From positions 26,501-90,500 of the forward strand of contig CAYVTI010000004.1 of NCBI GenBank assembly GCA_964454545.1: a stretch of 64,000 nt of DNA. Direction: 5' to 3'. The position numbers were made by a program, and so were the translations under genes. The DNA comes from JABCZZ01 sp964454545 (GTDB lineage Bacteria > Pseudomonadota > Alphaproteobacteria > Rickettsiales > JABCZZ01). The stretch's first letter is position 1. Every line of letters begins with the position of its first letter. A model generated the notes under the pieces. It made no database searches. It saw only the letters and a program-made list of their open reading frames with translations, and was not told the DNA's origin. Shown piece by piece: positions 1-8,634 of the stretch.

Positions 1-1
1 G

Positions 2-1090
2 CTCGCCGGAAATGTCGACCGCTGGCCGGGCGGGAAAACTGATGTGGATACCTGGATTACCTTCCCGATGAATAACGTAGGTGGCCCCCCGTCCAAAGCC
101 ATCGCCACGAATTCCTCACTTCCCGGCGGCTATATCCTGCTTGTCGGGCGAAAAATGGACAATATCGAGCATGTGCGTGAGATTATCGTAGAGGTGCTCT
201 ATATCTGCTTCGGCATCATGTTCGCCATGGCCGCAGTCGGCGGCATGTTGCTCTCCTATACGATTTACCGAAGAATCGACGTTGTCAACCAGACATTCCG
301 CAAGGTTGCGGCCGGCGCGCTTACGACTCGCATTAATGTCATAGGCATTGGCGATGAATTCGATCACCTTGCCATACATCTCAACCAAACCCTGAACCGC
401 ATATGCGAGCTTATAGACGGAGTGCGCGATATTTCCTATAATGTTGCGCACGACTTGCGAACCCCGCTTAACCGGCTGCGCAACCGGCTAGAAGGTACGC
501 TGCTTACGGATGCCAGCAAGCAACAGATTACCGATCAGGTGCGCGGCTGCCTCACTGAAATCGACTCCCTTGTGGCAACTTTCAACGCCATCCTGCGCAT
601 AGCGCAGGCAGAAATTGGAGCAGGCGTTGAGCAGTTTAGCGATTTTAATCTCTCGGAAGCGGTAACGGACGTTGTTGATCTCTACCTGCTGGTAGCCGAA
701 GAAAAATCACAGACGCTGATATCAGAAATTTCCGATGGCATTACCATCAAAGGCGACCGCCACCTGATTACCCAGATGCTTGCCAACATCATCGACAATG
801 CCATCAAATACACTCCTAAATCAGGCAATATAAAAGTGTCCCTGACCGATGGCGAAGGACATGTCGTGCTGCAGGTAAGCGATAACGGTATCGGCATTCC
901 GGAAGCTTTTTATGGCAAGGTTACGGAGAAATTCTTTCGGCTTGAGCACAGCCGCAGCTCTCCGGGCAACGGCCTTGGCTTGAGTCTTGTCAGCGCAGCC
1001 GTCAAACTCCATAAAGGCGAGCTCAGCTTCTCGGATAATAAACCGGGGCTGGTTATCACCATTAAATTGCCTAAAGGCAGTAGTAGTTAA
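2..1090 (+). CDS. Sensor histidine kinase, C-terminal part (5' end cut by window)
   Basis: Two-component sensor kinase that autophosphorylates on a histidine. The frame is open to the window edge: a GTG at 44 could start it, but the codons before it read LAGNVDRWPGGK, which looks like continuing kinase sequence, so the gene is truncated on the left. Visible in order: a membrane segment around positions 185-260 of the DNA, a HAMP-like linker (YRRIDVVNQTF), the HisKA H-box VAHDLRTPLNRL with the phosphoacceptor His encoded at 449-451, then HATPase motifs NIIDNAIKYTP (N box), DNGIGIP (G1) and GNGLGL (G2). The partner response regulator is probably upstream, outside the window. The stop codon overlaps that of the convergent hprK by 3 nt. 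Confidence 0.93.
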   Translation, partial: LAGNVDRWPGGKTDVDTWITFPMNNVGGPPSKAIATNSSLPGGYILLVGRKMDNIEHVREIIVEVLYICFGIMFAMAAVGGMLLSYTIYRRIDVVNQTFRKVAAGALTTRINVIGIGDEFDHLAIHLNQTLNRICELIDGVRDISYNVAHDLRTPLNRLRNRLEGTLLTDASKQQITDQVRGCLTEIDSLVATFNAILRIAQAEIGAGVEQFSDFNLSEAVTDVVDLYLLVAEEKSQTLISEISDGITIKGDRHLITQMLANIIDNAIKYTPKSGNIKVSLTDGEGHVVLQVSDNGIGIPEAFYGKVTEKFFRLEHSRSSPGNGLGLSLVSAAVKLHKGELSFSDNKPGLVITIKLPKGSSS

Positions 1091-1539
1091 TCCTTTAAAG
1101 CCCCTGATACCATTATAGCTGCACCACGCAAAGTCGCCACCGCCTGTTCTATTTTAATTACGGATGATATATCAAAAGGATGTATGCTTATCTGGGGTAT
1201 TTTTACTTCCAGACACTCGTAAAATTCCGGTGTGGGCAAACGCTCGATTTGCTGTCTGTCCGTAGTCAGCTGAACCGCAAGGCGCAGTGCAATGTCGTCA
1301 ATCGCAGGCAGTCTGAATATGCCTAGTCCCCGGATTTCAAGCATTCCCTTTATATTCTCCGGCGAACCGGCAATAATCCTGCCTGCGGTTTTTTCCAGTT
1401 TTACCTGATCGTCCGCAACCAGCTCCGCTCCCCGGTCAATCAGGCACAGCGCAAGGTCAGACTTACCGCAGCCGGATTCTCCAAGCAGGATTACTCCACA
1501 GGAATCTATGGAAACACATGAGGCATGAATCTGCATCAT
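1087..1539 (-). CDS. hprK: HPr kinase/phosphorylase, short alphaproteobacterial form
   Basis: Serine kinase for HPr-type phosphocarriers. At 150 aa it has only the C-terminal catalytic domain; the N-terminal domain of the roughly 310-aa Firmicutes enzyme is absent, as is usual in alphaproteobacteria. The Walker A motif GESGCGKSDLA starts near residue 20, followed by LVADDQ and the later signature region EIRGLGIFRLP. The start overlaps the hpf stop as ATGA (a second ATG follows at once at 1536), so the two genes are translationally coupled. Its role is probably in a regulatory, sugar-independent phosphotransferase system, which is an inference from the family. Confidence 0.92.
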   Translation of the reverse strand: MMQIHASCVSIDSCGVILLGESGCGKSDLALCLIDRGAELVADDQVKLEKTAGRIIAGSPENIKGMLEIRGLGIFRLPAIDDIALRLAVQLTTDRQQIERLPTPEFYECLEVKIPQISIHPFDISSVIKIEQAVATLRGAAIMVSGALKD

Positions 1540-2114
1540 GCCGCTTTGCTGATTTCCGGATCCACCCAGGAGATATTTCCGTCGGCACGCTTGTATACCA
1601 CATTGATGCGGCCATTGGCGGAATTGAAGAACATCAATGCCGGAAGCTCGGCTAAATCCATTTTCATGACTGCTGCGCTGACACTGAGCGTTTCAATTTC
1701 GGTGGGTTTTTCGGCAATGATGATAGGGCCATCTTCACTGGTTTCCTCTTCATGTTCCTTGAGCACATATTTCTTTGCTACGACAACCGGAGCCTCGTTC
1801 CCATTCGCCGTCTTATGGTGGTTGGTCAGGCGGCGCTTATAGCGGCGCAGCTGCTTTTCTATCTTATCTGCGGATATATCGAAAGCGGCATACACATCCT
1901 CTGATGTGCCAGTGCTTTTTATGACGACGCCGGTGGATGTGCCGGTATTGCCATTAATGTCTACTTTGAAAAGATGGGCTTCCTTGGTAATGACAACCGT
2001 CAGATTGACCACACGGTCTAAATATTTATGGGCAGCTTCCTCCAAGCGCTTTTCGATATGGGATTGAAGTGATTCACCAATTTCTATGTGCTTGCCGGAA
2101 ATAAGAATTTTCAT
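1536..2114 (-). CDS. hpf: Ribosome hibernation promoting factor, long form
   Basis: Binds 30S subunits in stationary phase and promotes 100S dimers. At 192 aa it has both parts of the long form: an N-terminal S30AE domain (about residues 1-100, beginning MKILISGKHIEIGESL) and a C-terminal dimerisation domain (about 130-187, with ALMFFNSANGRINVVYKR). A basic stretch, QLRRYKRRL, precedes the linker. It is the first gene of an operon with hprK, a pairing often seen near ptsN in alphaproteobacteria. A sigma-70-like promoter lies upstream. Confidence 0.93.
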   Translation of the reverse strand: MKILISGKHIEIGESLQSHIEKRLEEAAHKYLDRVVNLTVVITKEAHLFKVDINGNTGTSTGVVIKSTGTSEDVYAAFDISADKIEKQLRRYKRRLTNHHKTANGNEAPVVVAKKYVLKEHEEETSEDGPIIIAEKPTEIETLSVSAAVMKMDLAELPALMFFNSANGRINVVYKRADGNISWVDPEISKAA

Positions 2115-2143
2115 AAATCCACCTCTGTTTTGATTAGATTTGT

Positions 2144-2171
2144 ATTATAACACAGACCTTATTAAAGGCAA
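2144..2171 (-). promoter_or_regulatory. Putative sigma-70 promoter of hpf-hprK
   Basis: On the minus strand there is TTGCCT (-35, 4 of 6 matches), a 16-nt spacer and a perfect TATAAT (-10), about 30 nt upstream of the hpf start. The divergent glyQ lies on the other side. Assigned by eye from consensus only. Confidence 0.5.
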
Positions 2172-2238
2172 ACTCTGCTTATTCCGTTTTATTTGTATAA
2201 AGGATTGATTCTGGCGTAAAACCCGCTAAAACATTGGC

Positions 2239-3126
2239 ATGAATAAAAAACAGCCCTCTACTTTTCAGGACATCATATTGGCACTCCAGCATTTTTGGTC
2301 AAAGCAGGGATGTATCATCCTGCAACCCTATGATATGGAAGTGGGAGCTGGGACTTTCCATCCTGCTACTACCCTGCGCGCCCTTGGCCAGAAACCTTGG
2401 AACTGCGCCTATGTCCAGCCATCCAGGCGCCCGAAAGACGGCCGGTACGGGGAAAACCCCAACCGCCTCCAGCATTATTATCAGTTTCAGGTTATCCTGA
2501 AGCCTTCACCCGATAACCTGCAGGAATTATATCTTGATAGCCTGCGCGAGCTTGGAATTGACCCGATGCAGCATGATATCCGCTTTGTTGAGGATGACTG
2601 GGAAAGCCCGACGCTCGGCGCGTGGGGACTAGGCTGGGAAGTCTGGTGCGATGGCATGGAAGTGACGCAGTTCACCTATTTTCAGCAGGTGGGAGGCATT
2701 GAGTGCAATCTGGTCTCTGGCGAACTGACTTATGGGCTGGAGAGACTTGCCATGTATATTCAGGGAGTTGAAAACGTCTATAATCTGGCATTTAATGAAA
2801 ATACGACTTACGGTGAAGTCTTTCTTGAGAGCGAGCGCGAGTTTTCCGCATATAACCTTGAGCATGCCGATACAGAGCAATTGCTTCGCCAGTTTGCAGA
2901 CGCCGAAAAAGAATGCCAGTCATTGCTTGAAAAGAAACTGCCCCTGCCCGCTTATGATCAATGCATCAAGGCGTCCCACCGTTTCAACCTGCTGGACGCA
3001 CGCGGAGTTATCGGGGTGACGGAAAGGGCAAGTTACATAGGACGCGTAAGGGCATTAGCAAAAGCATGCTGTGAAGAATGGGTAGAAAAAGAGGGATCAT
3101 GTGTCAGGGAACAGGTGTCAGGTTAA
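2239..3126 (+). CDS. glyQ: Glycyl-tRNA synthetase alpha subunit
   Basis: Catalytic subunit of the bacterial alpha2-beta2 glycyl-tRNA synthetase, 295 aa. The class II core is easy to recognise: LQHFWSKQGC near the N-terminus, GAGTFHPATTLRALG, the NPNRLQHYYQFQVILKPSP block, and WEVWCDGMEVTQFTYFQQ. Unusually, the beta-subunit gene does not follow directly: panD sits between them. The last residues, GSCVREQVSG, are encoded by an intergenic-type heptad repeat that runs through the stop codon, so the C-terminal tail looks repeat-derived. Confidence 0.97.
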   Translation: MNKKQPSTFQDIILALQHFWSKQGCIILQPYDMEVGAGTFHPATTLRALGQKPWNCAYVQPSRRPKDGRYGENPNRLQHYYQFQVILKPSPDNLQELYLDSLRELGIDPMQHDIRFVEDDWESPTLGAWGLGWEVWCDGMEVTQFTYFQQVGGIECNLVSGELTYGLERLAMYIQGVENVYNLAFNENTTYGEVFLESEREFSAYNLEHADTEQLLRQFADAEKECQSLLEKKLPLPAYDQCIKASHRFNLLDARGVIGVTERASYIGRVRALAKACCEEWVEKEGSCVREQVSG

Positions 3127-3224
3127 GAATATGGCAATTATATACCATACTAGTAAAATATCCACTTCTGTCATTGCTTTGCATATGCCCGCAATGACAC
3201 AACAGTAATACCTGAAACCTACGA
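3101..3224. repeat. Degenerate heptad repeat with partial inverted arm
   Basis: Left arm 3101-3128 reads as 7-nt units GTGTCAG, GGAACAG, GTGTCAG, GTTAAGA and covers the last codons of glyQ. An inverted copy, CCTGAAA CCTACGA, lies at 3211-3224. Between them GTCATTGC (3170-3177) and GCAATGAC (3191-3198) form a perfect 8-bp inverted repeat. The same 7-nt periodicity occurs near 10.8, 37.1 and 43.8 kb. Confidence 0.55.
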
Positions 3225-3236
3225 AAGCTTGGACTT

Positions 3237-3590
3237 ATGATGCTGAATATATTGAAAGCAAAAATTCACCGTGCAACGGTTACCGAAGCCGACCTGAACT
3301 ATGAAGGTTCTATTACCATCGATCCGGCCCTGTTGGAAGCGTCCGGCATACTGCCCTATGAGCAGGTTGACGTGCTGAATATCACAAACGGTGCTCGCTT
3401 CACGACCTATGCCATAGAAAGTAAAAAGCATGGCAAGGGCGATATCAAGGTCAACGGCGCGGCGGCAAGACTGGTGCAGCAGGGCGATCTGGTCATCATT
3501 TGCGCATTCGCCTCCATGAGCGAGGCGGAAGCGAAAAAACATAAGCCGACCCTAGTATTTGTAGACAAAAACAACAAAAAGAAAAAATAA
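3237..3590 (+). CDS. panD: Aspartate 1-decarboxylase proenzyme
   Basis: Makes beta-alanine from aspartate for pantothenate/CoA synthesis. It is a pyruvoyl enzyme formed by self-cleavage between Gly24 and Ser25. Starting at the first ATG of the ATGATG pair, the numbering matches the E. coli protein exactly: Lys9, Gly24-Ser25 (YEGS), Arg54, Thr57 and Tyr58 (NITNGARFTTY). Length is 117 aa with a lysine-rich tail. It lies between glyQ and glyS, and its stop overlaps the glyS start as TAATG. This is an unusual place for panD and implies co-expression with glycyl-tRNA synthetase. Confidence 0.96.
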   Translation: MMLNILKAKIHRATVTEADLNYEGSITIDPALLEASGILPYEQVDVLNITNGARFTTYAIESKKHGKGDIKVNGAAARLVQQGDLVIICAFASMSEAEAKKHKPTLVFVDKNNKKKK

Positions 3591-5605
3591 TGGCCGATCT
3601 TCTGCTGGAAATCTTTTCCGAAGAAATACCCGCCCGCATGCAGGTGGATGCTGCGCTTCATCTGAAGTCGGCTTTCATAAAAGAAATCGAGCAGTCCGGC
3701 ATTGAATGCAAATATGTGAGATCTTTTGTCACTCCGCGCAGGCTTGCTATTCTCGCGCAATACCTGCCGGAAGTGCAGCCTGATGCCACGATAGAGAAAA
3801 AAGGCCCGAAGACCAACGCGCCACAGCCAGCCATAGATGGTTTCCTACGCTCCACAGGATTATCGCTGGATAAACTCGAAAAACGCATGATGGGCAAGGA
3901 TGAAACCTATTTTGCTGTCATCCACCAGAAAGGTCAACCCACTGCATCGCTAATAAAGGATATTATTGAAAAGATACTGGCAAATTTTCCCTGGCCTAAG
4001 TCTATGCGCTGGGGTTCTAACCCAACCTACTGGGTGCGCCCACTGCATTCCATCCTCTGCATATTTGACGGCAAGCGGGTGCCGGTGGAATTCGCCGGGA
4101 TTAAAGCGTCCAATATCACCTACGGCCATCGTTTTCTTTTCCCACAGTTCATTACCATTAATGACACAAGCGCTTATGAAGCAGTGCTGGCTGAAGCCTA
4201 TGTCATTGCCGATCATGAAAAGCGCAAGGCCGAGATCGTGAAACAGGCCGAAACGCTCACGGCGGAGCATAAACTGGTTGTAAAGCGGGATGAAGGTCTG
4301 CTGAATGAAGTCACCGGGCTGGTCGAGTCTCCCAATCTCCTTGTCGGGACTATAGATGAAAAATTTATGGATCTTCCGCCGGAAGTCCTGATCTCGGAAA
4401 TGCGCACCCACCAGAAGTATTTTACCCTGCAGGACAAGTCTGGAAAACTCTCATCAAAATTCCTTATCACTTCCAACATGCGCACCGATGATGGCGGCAA
4501 GGCGATTATCGCGGGAAATGAACGCGTATTGCGTGCCCGGCTTGCCGACGGGCGTTTCTTTTATGATCAGGATCGCAGAAAGAAACTTGAGGTATGGTCA
4601 CAGAAACTGGAAGGGGTGACTTTCCACGCTAAAGTCGGGACGATTGCTGAAAAGGTAAAGCGCATTCAGGTCTTTTCCGCAGCGCTGGCCAATTATGTAC
4701 CAAATGCTGATAAAACGCTTGTACAACGTGCTGCCAGTCTCTGCAAGGCGGATCTGGTTACCGGGATGGTAGGAGAATTTCCGGAACTCCAGGGCGTCAT
4801 GGGACGCTATTACGCATTACACCAGAAAGAAGAAACCACCGTCGCCGACGCCATACGCGATCACTACCTGCCGCTCGGGCCTGAGTCGCCCGTGCCCACT
4901 GCGCCAGTCTCCATATGCGTGGCGCTTGCCGACAAACTGGATACCCTGATATCGATGTTCGCTGCGGGAGAAAAGCCGACCGGCTCCAAAGACCCGTTTG
5001 CGCTCCGCCGCTCCGCGCTTGGCATTATCAGAATCATTCTGGAAAATAACCTGCGCCTGCCGCTCAGGAAATTTCTTACCGAGGAGTTGCTGGCTTTCTT
5101 CTCAGACCGCCTGAAAGTCATGTTACGTGATCAGAGTATCCGTCATGACGTCATAGACGCTGTCACGGCGAACGGGGATGACGATCTGGCGCGTGTTGTT
5201 GACCGCGCCAAGGCTTTACAGGATTTCCTTACTACCGACGATGGCAAGAACCTGCTTGTGGCCTATAACCGCGCAAGCAACATCATCAGCATCGAAGAAA
5301 AGAACGATAAAACCACTTATAATGAGTTCCCCTCCACTATTCCCCAGAACGCCACCAAAGAGGACAAAGAACTGTTACAGATGCTTAAGGACAAGCTGCC
5401 TCTGGTTAAATCCTCCATAGAAAGCGAGCATTTCATCGACTCCATGAGCGCCCTTTCTAAACTGCGTGAATCAGTAGATAGCTTCTTTGAACACACCCTG
5501 ATCAACGATCCAGACGGTAACCTGCGGCGTTACAGATTGAATATTCTTTCACAAATAAGGCTAATATTCAATATGATAGCAGACTTCTCCCGCATTGAGG
5601 GATAA
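3590..5605 (+). CDS. glyS: Glycyl-tRNA synthetase beta subunit
   Basis: tRNA-binding subunit of the alpha2-beta2 enzyme, 671 aa, near the usual length of about 690. It begins MADLLLEIFSEEIPARM, the typical N-terminus, and contains VTPRRLAI, KSMRWG, VLISEMRTHQKYF, NERVLRARLADGRFFYDQDRR and, in the HD-like part, KDPFALRRSALGIIRI. Its start overlaps the panD stop (TAATG), so the glyQ-panD-glyS run is translationally coupled at this junction. Confidence 0.97.
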   Translation: MADLLLEIFSEEIPARMQVDAALHLKSAFIKEIEQSGIECKYVRSFVTPRRLAILAQYLPEVQPDATIEKKGPKTNAPQPAIDGFLRSTGLSLDKLEKRMMGKDETYFAVIHQKGQPTASLIKDIIEKILANFPWPKSMRWGSNPTYWVRPLHSILCIFDGKRVPVEFAGIKASNITYGHRFLFPQFITINDTSAYEAVLAEAYVIADHEKRKAEIVKQAETLTAEHKLVVKRDEGLLNEVTGLVESPNLLVGTIDEKFMDLPPEVLISEMRTHQKYFTLQDKSGKLSSKFLITSNMRTDDGGKAIIAGNERVLRARLADGRFFYDQDRRKKLEVWSQKLEGVTFHAKVGTIAEKVKRIQVFSAALANYVPNADKTLVQRAASLCKADLVTGMVGEFPELQGVMGRYYALHQKEETTVADAIRDHYLPLGPESPVPTAPVSICVALADKLDTLISMFAAGEKPTGSKDPFALRRSALGIIRIILENNLRLPLRKFLTEELLAFFSDRLKVMLRDQSIRHDVIDAVTANGDDDLARVVDRAKALQDFLTTDDGKNLLVAYNRASNIISIEEKNDKTTYNEFPSTIPQNATKEDKELLQMLKDKLPLVKSSIESEHFIDSMSALSKLRESVDSFFEHTLINDPDGNLRRYRLNILSQIRLIFNMIADFSRIEG

Positions 5606-5693
5606 GTAACTGTCCGAAAGCTCCTCATTGACTATTTTACCCCTTAAGTGTAAGCAGATGCACGGACTTTCACCGGACAAACAGGAACGGGCG

Positions 5694-8381
5694 ATGACAC
5701 ACAAATACGTATACAGTTTTGGGGACGGCTTTGCCGAAGGCAAGGCAGACATGAAAAACCTGCTTGGCGGCAAGGGAGCCAATCTTGCCGAGATGTGCGC
5801 GCTGGGGTTGCCGGTGCCCCCGGGATTTACGATTACCACGGAAGTATGCATCGCGTATTATGCAGGTGGGAAGAAACTGCCCGAAGGACTTAAGAACGAC
5901 GTAAAAGCCGCGCTTGCCAGAATTGAAAAAGCCGTGGGAGCGAATTTCGACGATGCCAGGAATCCCCTGCTCGTTTCCGTGCGTTCGGGCGCTCGCGCCT
6001 CGATGCCAGGCATGATGGACACGGTGCTTAACCTCGGGCTGAACGACACCAGCGTCGAAGGCCTGTCAGTGAAAACTAATAACCCGCGCTTTGCCTACGA
6101 CTCCTATCGCCGCTTTATCCAGATGTATTCAGATGTGGTACTGGGCATCGACCATTATAATTTTGAGGAGCTGCTGGAAAATAAAAAACACGAACGCGGC
6201 GCCGCGCTTGATACTGAACTGACCGCGGATGATCTGAAATCGCTTGTCTCCCAGTACAAGGAAAAGGTGCAGCAGGAACTTGGCAAGCCATTCCCGCAGT
6301 CGGTTGAAGAGCAGCTCTGGGGAGCAATACAGGCCGTATTCGATTCATGGATGAACGCCCGCGCCATTACCTACCGGCGTCTGCATGATATCCCGGAAAG
6401 CTGGGGAACGGCGGTCAACGTGCAATCGATGGTATTCGGCAATATGGGGGACGACTGCGCCACCGGCGTCGCTTTCACCCGTAATCCTTCCAACGGCGAT
6501 AAAACGCTCTATGGTGAATTCCTGGTAAATGCACAGGGTGAAGACGTGGTCGCAGGCATCCGTACGCCTCAGTCACTTACCATAAAAGGCAAAGAGGCAA
6601 ACGGTTCTGATCTTCCGAGCATGGAAGAGGCTATGCCGTCCGTATTTGCGGAACTGGTAAAAATCTACCAGAAACTGGAAAGCCATTACCGTGACATGCA
6701 GGACATTGAATTCACCGTGCAAAACGGTAAGCTGTGGATGTTACAGACGAGAAACGGCAAGCGCACCGCTTCCGCAAGCGTGAAAATCGCTGTCGATATG
6801 GTTGCCGAGAAACTTATTACCAAAGAACAGGCTATTGGGCGTGTTGAACCGCTGGCACTCGATCAGCTCCTACATCCAACCCTTGACCCTAACGCGAAGA
6901 AAACAGTTCTGGCACGCGGCCTCCCGGCATCGCCAGGCGCTGCGGCAGGTCTGGTGGTATTCTCCGCCGAAGAAGCGGAACACCGTGTCCAGCATAAGGA
7001 AAAAGTGATTCTCGTGCGCATCGAGACATCCCCGGAAGATATTCATGGCATGCATGCGGCACAGGGAATTCTCACTGCACGCGGCGGCATGACATCGCAC
7101 GCAGCCGTAGTCGCGCGTGGCATGGGAAAGCCTTGCGTATCCGGCGCGGGTGACGTTAAGATCGATTACGCAGGCAAAACATTCCGGGCTGGCGGAAAAA
7201 CGGTGAAGGAGGGCGATTTCATTACTATCAACGGCCTGACCGGCGAGGTAATTCTGGGTGAGGTTCCGACGCTTCAGCCGCAATTGTCCGGCGATTTTGC
7301 CAGACTGATGGGCTGGGCGGATGAAATGCGTACGCTCAAAATACGCACTAACGCGGAAACCCCTCTTGATGCTTCGACCGCAAGAAGATTCGGCGCGGAA
7401 GGCATAGGCCTGTGCCGTACCGAGCACATGTTCTTCGATACGGATCGTATCATTGCTATGCGTGAAATGATCGTATCGGATACTGCAGGCAAGCGCAAAG
7501 CGGCGCTTGCCAAGCTCCTGCCCATGCAGCGCAAGGATTTCGTCGAAATATTCCGCATCATGACGGGCTTGCCGGTGACTATACGCCTGCTTGACCCTCC
7601 CCTGCATGAATTCCTGCCGCACACCGAGGCGGAGATAAAGGAAGTGGCGAAAGCGTCCGGCGTGACCGTGGAACACGTCAAGCACCGCGCCCATGCATTG
7701 CATGAAGCGAACCCGATGTTAGGACACCGTGGCTGCCGTCTGGGTATAACCTATCCGGAAATTTATGAGATGCAGGCACGCGCCGTTTTTGAAGCAGCCA
7801 GCGAAGTGGTGAAGGAAAGCAAGGAAAAAGTCATACCGGAAATCATGATTCCGCTTGTCATGAACAAAAAGGAACTGGAAATGATGAAGCGCGTGATTGA
7901 CGATGCCGCCACCGCAGTCTCGCGTGAAACCGGGGTGAAGCTTGAATATCTGGTCGGTACGATGATTGAGTTGCCGCGCGCCGCGTTGCGCGCTGGCGAA
8001 ATTGCCGAATCCGCGGAATTCTTCAGTTTCGGCACTAACGATCTTACCCAGACCACGCTTGGGCTTTCGCGTGATGACGCCGCATCTTTCATTGAAGTCT
8101 ATAAGCAGAAAAACGTGCTCGAAAGCGATCCGTTCGTGACACTGGATCAGGACGGCGTAGGCGAACTCATACAGCTTGCCGCCGAGCGCGGGCGCAAGAC
8201 AAGAAGCGATATTAAGCTTGGCATCTGCGGAGAGCATGGCGGCGACCCGGCTTCCATCGCGTTCTGCCAGAAAGTGGGGTTGGACTACGTATCCTGCTCA
8301 CCCTACCGTGTACCTATCGCCCGCCTTGCCGCTGCGCAGGCTGCGATAAGAAGCAAAGTCAGTAAGGCTGAGGCTGCTTAG
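5694..8381 (+). CDS. ppdK: Pyruvate, phosphate dikinase
   Basis: Interconverts pyruvate, ATP and phosphate with PEP, AMP and pyrophosphate. At 895 aa it has the usual three parts: an N-terminal ATP-grasp domain (LLGGKGANLAEM, SVRSGARASMPGMMDTVLNLG), a central phosphohistidine domain (GGMTSHAAVVARGMGKPC, His469) and a C-terminal PEP/pyruvate barrel (FSFGTNDLTQTTLG, GICGEHGGD with Cys845). The frame extends 22 codons further upstream, but ATG 5694 is chosen because it gives the family N-terminus (MTHKYVYSFGDG) and follows an AGGAACGGG ribosome-binding site. It follows glyS by about 90 nt and may be a separate unit. Confidence 0.97.
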   Translation: MTHKYVYSFGDGFAEGKADMKNLLGGKGANLAEMCALGLPVPPGFTITTEVCIAYYAGGKKLPEGLKNDVKAALARIEKAVGANFDDARNPLLVSVRSGARASMPGMMDTVLNLGLNDTSVEGLSVKTNNPRFAYDSYRRFIQMYSDVVLGIDHYNFEELLENKKHERGAALDTELTADDLKSLVSQYKEKVQQELGKPFPQSVEEQLWGAIQAVFDSWMNARAITYRRLHDIPESWGTAVNVQSMVFGNMGDDCATGVAFTRNPSNGDKTLYGEFLVNAQGEDVVAGIRTPQSLTIKGKEANGSDLPSMEEAMPSVFAELVKIYQKLESHYRDMQDIEFTVQNGKLWMLQTRNGKRTASASVKIAVDMVAEKLITKEQAIGRVEPLALDQLLHPTLDPNAKKTVLARGLPASPGAAAGLVVFSAEEAEHRVQHKEKVILVRIETSPEDIHGMHAAQGILTARGGMTSHAAVVARGMGKPCVSGAGDVKIDYAGKTFRAGGKTVKEGDFITINGLTGEVILGEVPTLQPQLSGDFARLMGWADEMRTLKIRTNAETPLDASTARRFGAEGIGLCRTEHMFFDTDRIIAMREMIVSDTAGKRKAALAKLLPMQRKDFVEIFRIMTGLPVTIRLLDPPLHEFLPHTEAEIKEVAKASGVTVEHVKHRAHALHEANPMLGHRGCRLGITYPEIYEMQARAVFEAASEVVKESKEKVIPEIMIPLVMNKKELEMMKRVIDDAATAVSRETGVKLEYLVGTMIELPRAALRAGEIAESAEFFSFGTNDLTQTTLGLSRDDAASFIEVYKQKNVLESDPFVTLDQDGVGELIQLAAERGRKTRSDIKLGICGEHGGDPASIAFCQKVGLDYVSCSPYRVPIARLAAAQAAIRSKVSKAEAA

Positions 8382-8466
8382 GATTTATTGCAGGGGCACG
8401 CTACTCCTCATTTTACTATTTTTTAGCCAGCATGCTTTGCTATCCAATTTGTAAATAAAGAGAATT

Positions 8467-8595
8467 TTATTTTTGTTTGGTAACCTGCTTGCGCCTTTGC
8501 AGGTTGCGACGAAGTGCTGCCGCAAGCTTTTCCTGCCTGCCAGAATCTTTTACCGGCTTAGATGGTGATTTTGCTTTATCTGAAGTGTTTCCCAT
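8467..8595 (-). CDS. Small basic alphaproteobacterial protein (42 aa)
   Basis: Short ORF reading MGNTSDKAKSPSKPV, then a basic helix RQEKLAAALRRNLQRRKQ, ending TKQK and TAA. The EKLaaALRxNLxRRK signature is one I associate with short conserved alphaproteobacterial proteins of unknown function. It is convergent with ppdK and lies just downstream of the orphan at 8635-9432. No function can be inferred; nucleic-acid binding would fit the charge, but that is a guess. Confidence 0.6.
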   Translation of the reverse strand: MGNTSDKAKSPSKPVKDSGRQEKLAAALRRNLQRRKQVTKQK

Positions 8596-8634
8596 CCCTG
8601 TGATTTACGAACAGTGATGAAAGATGTCAAATCA

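Noticed and set aside
44..46. GTG as the start of the sensor kinase
   Set aside because: The frame is open to the window edge and the upstream codons look like kinase sequence, so the gene is a left-truncated fragment.
6870..7703. 277-codon open frame antisense to ppdK
   Set aside because: Fully inside a certain gene, His/Cys/Arg-rich composition typical of antisense shadow frames, no ribosome-binding site or recognisable motif.
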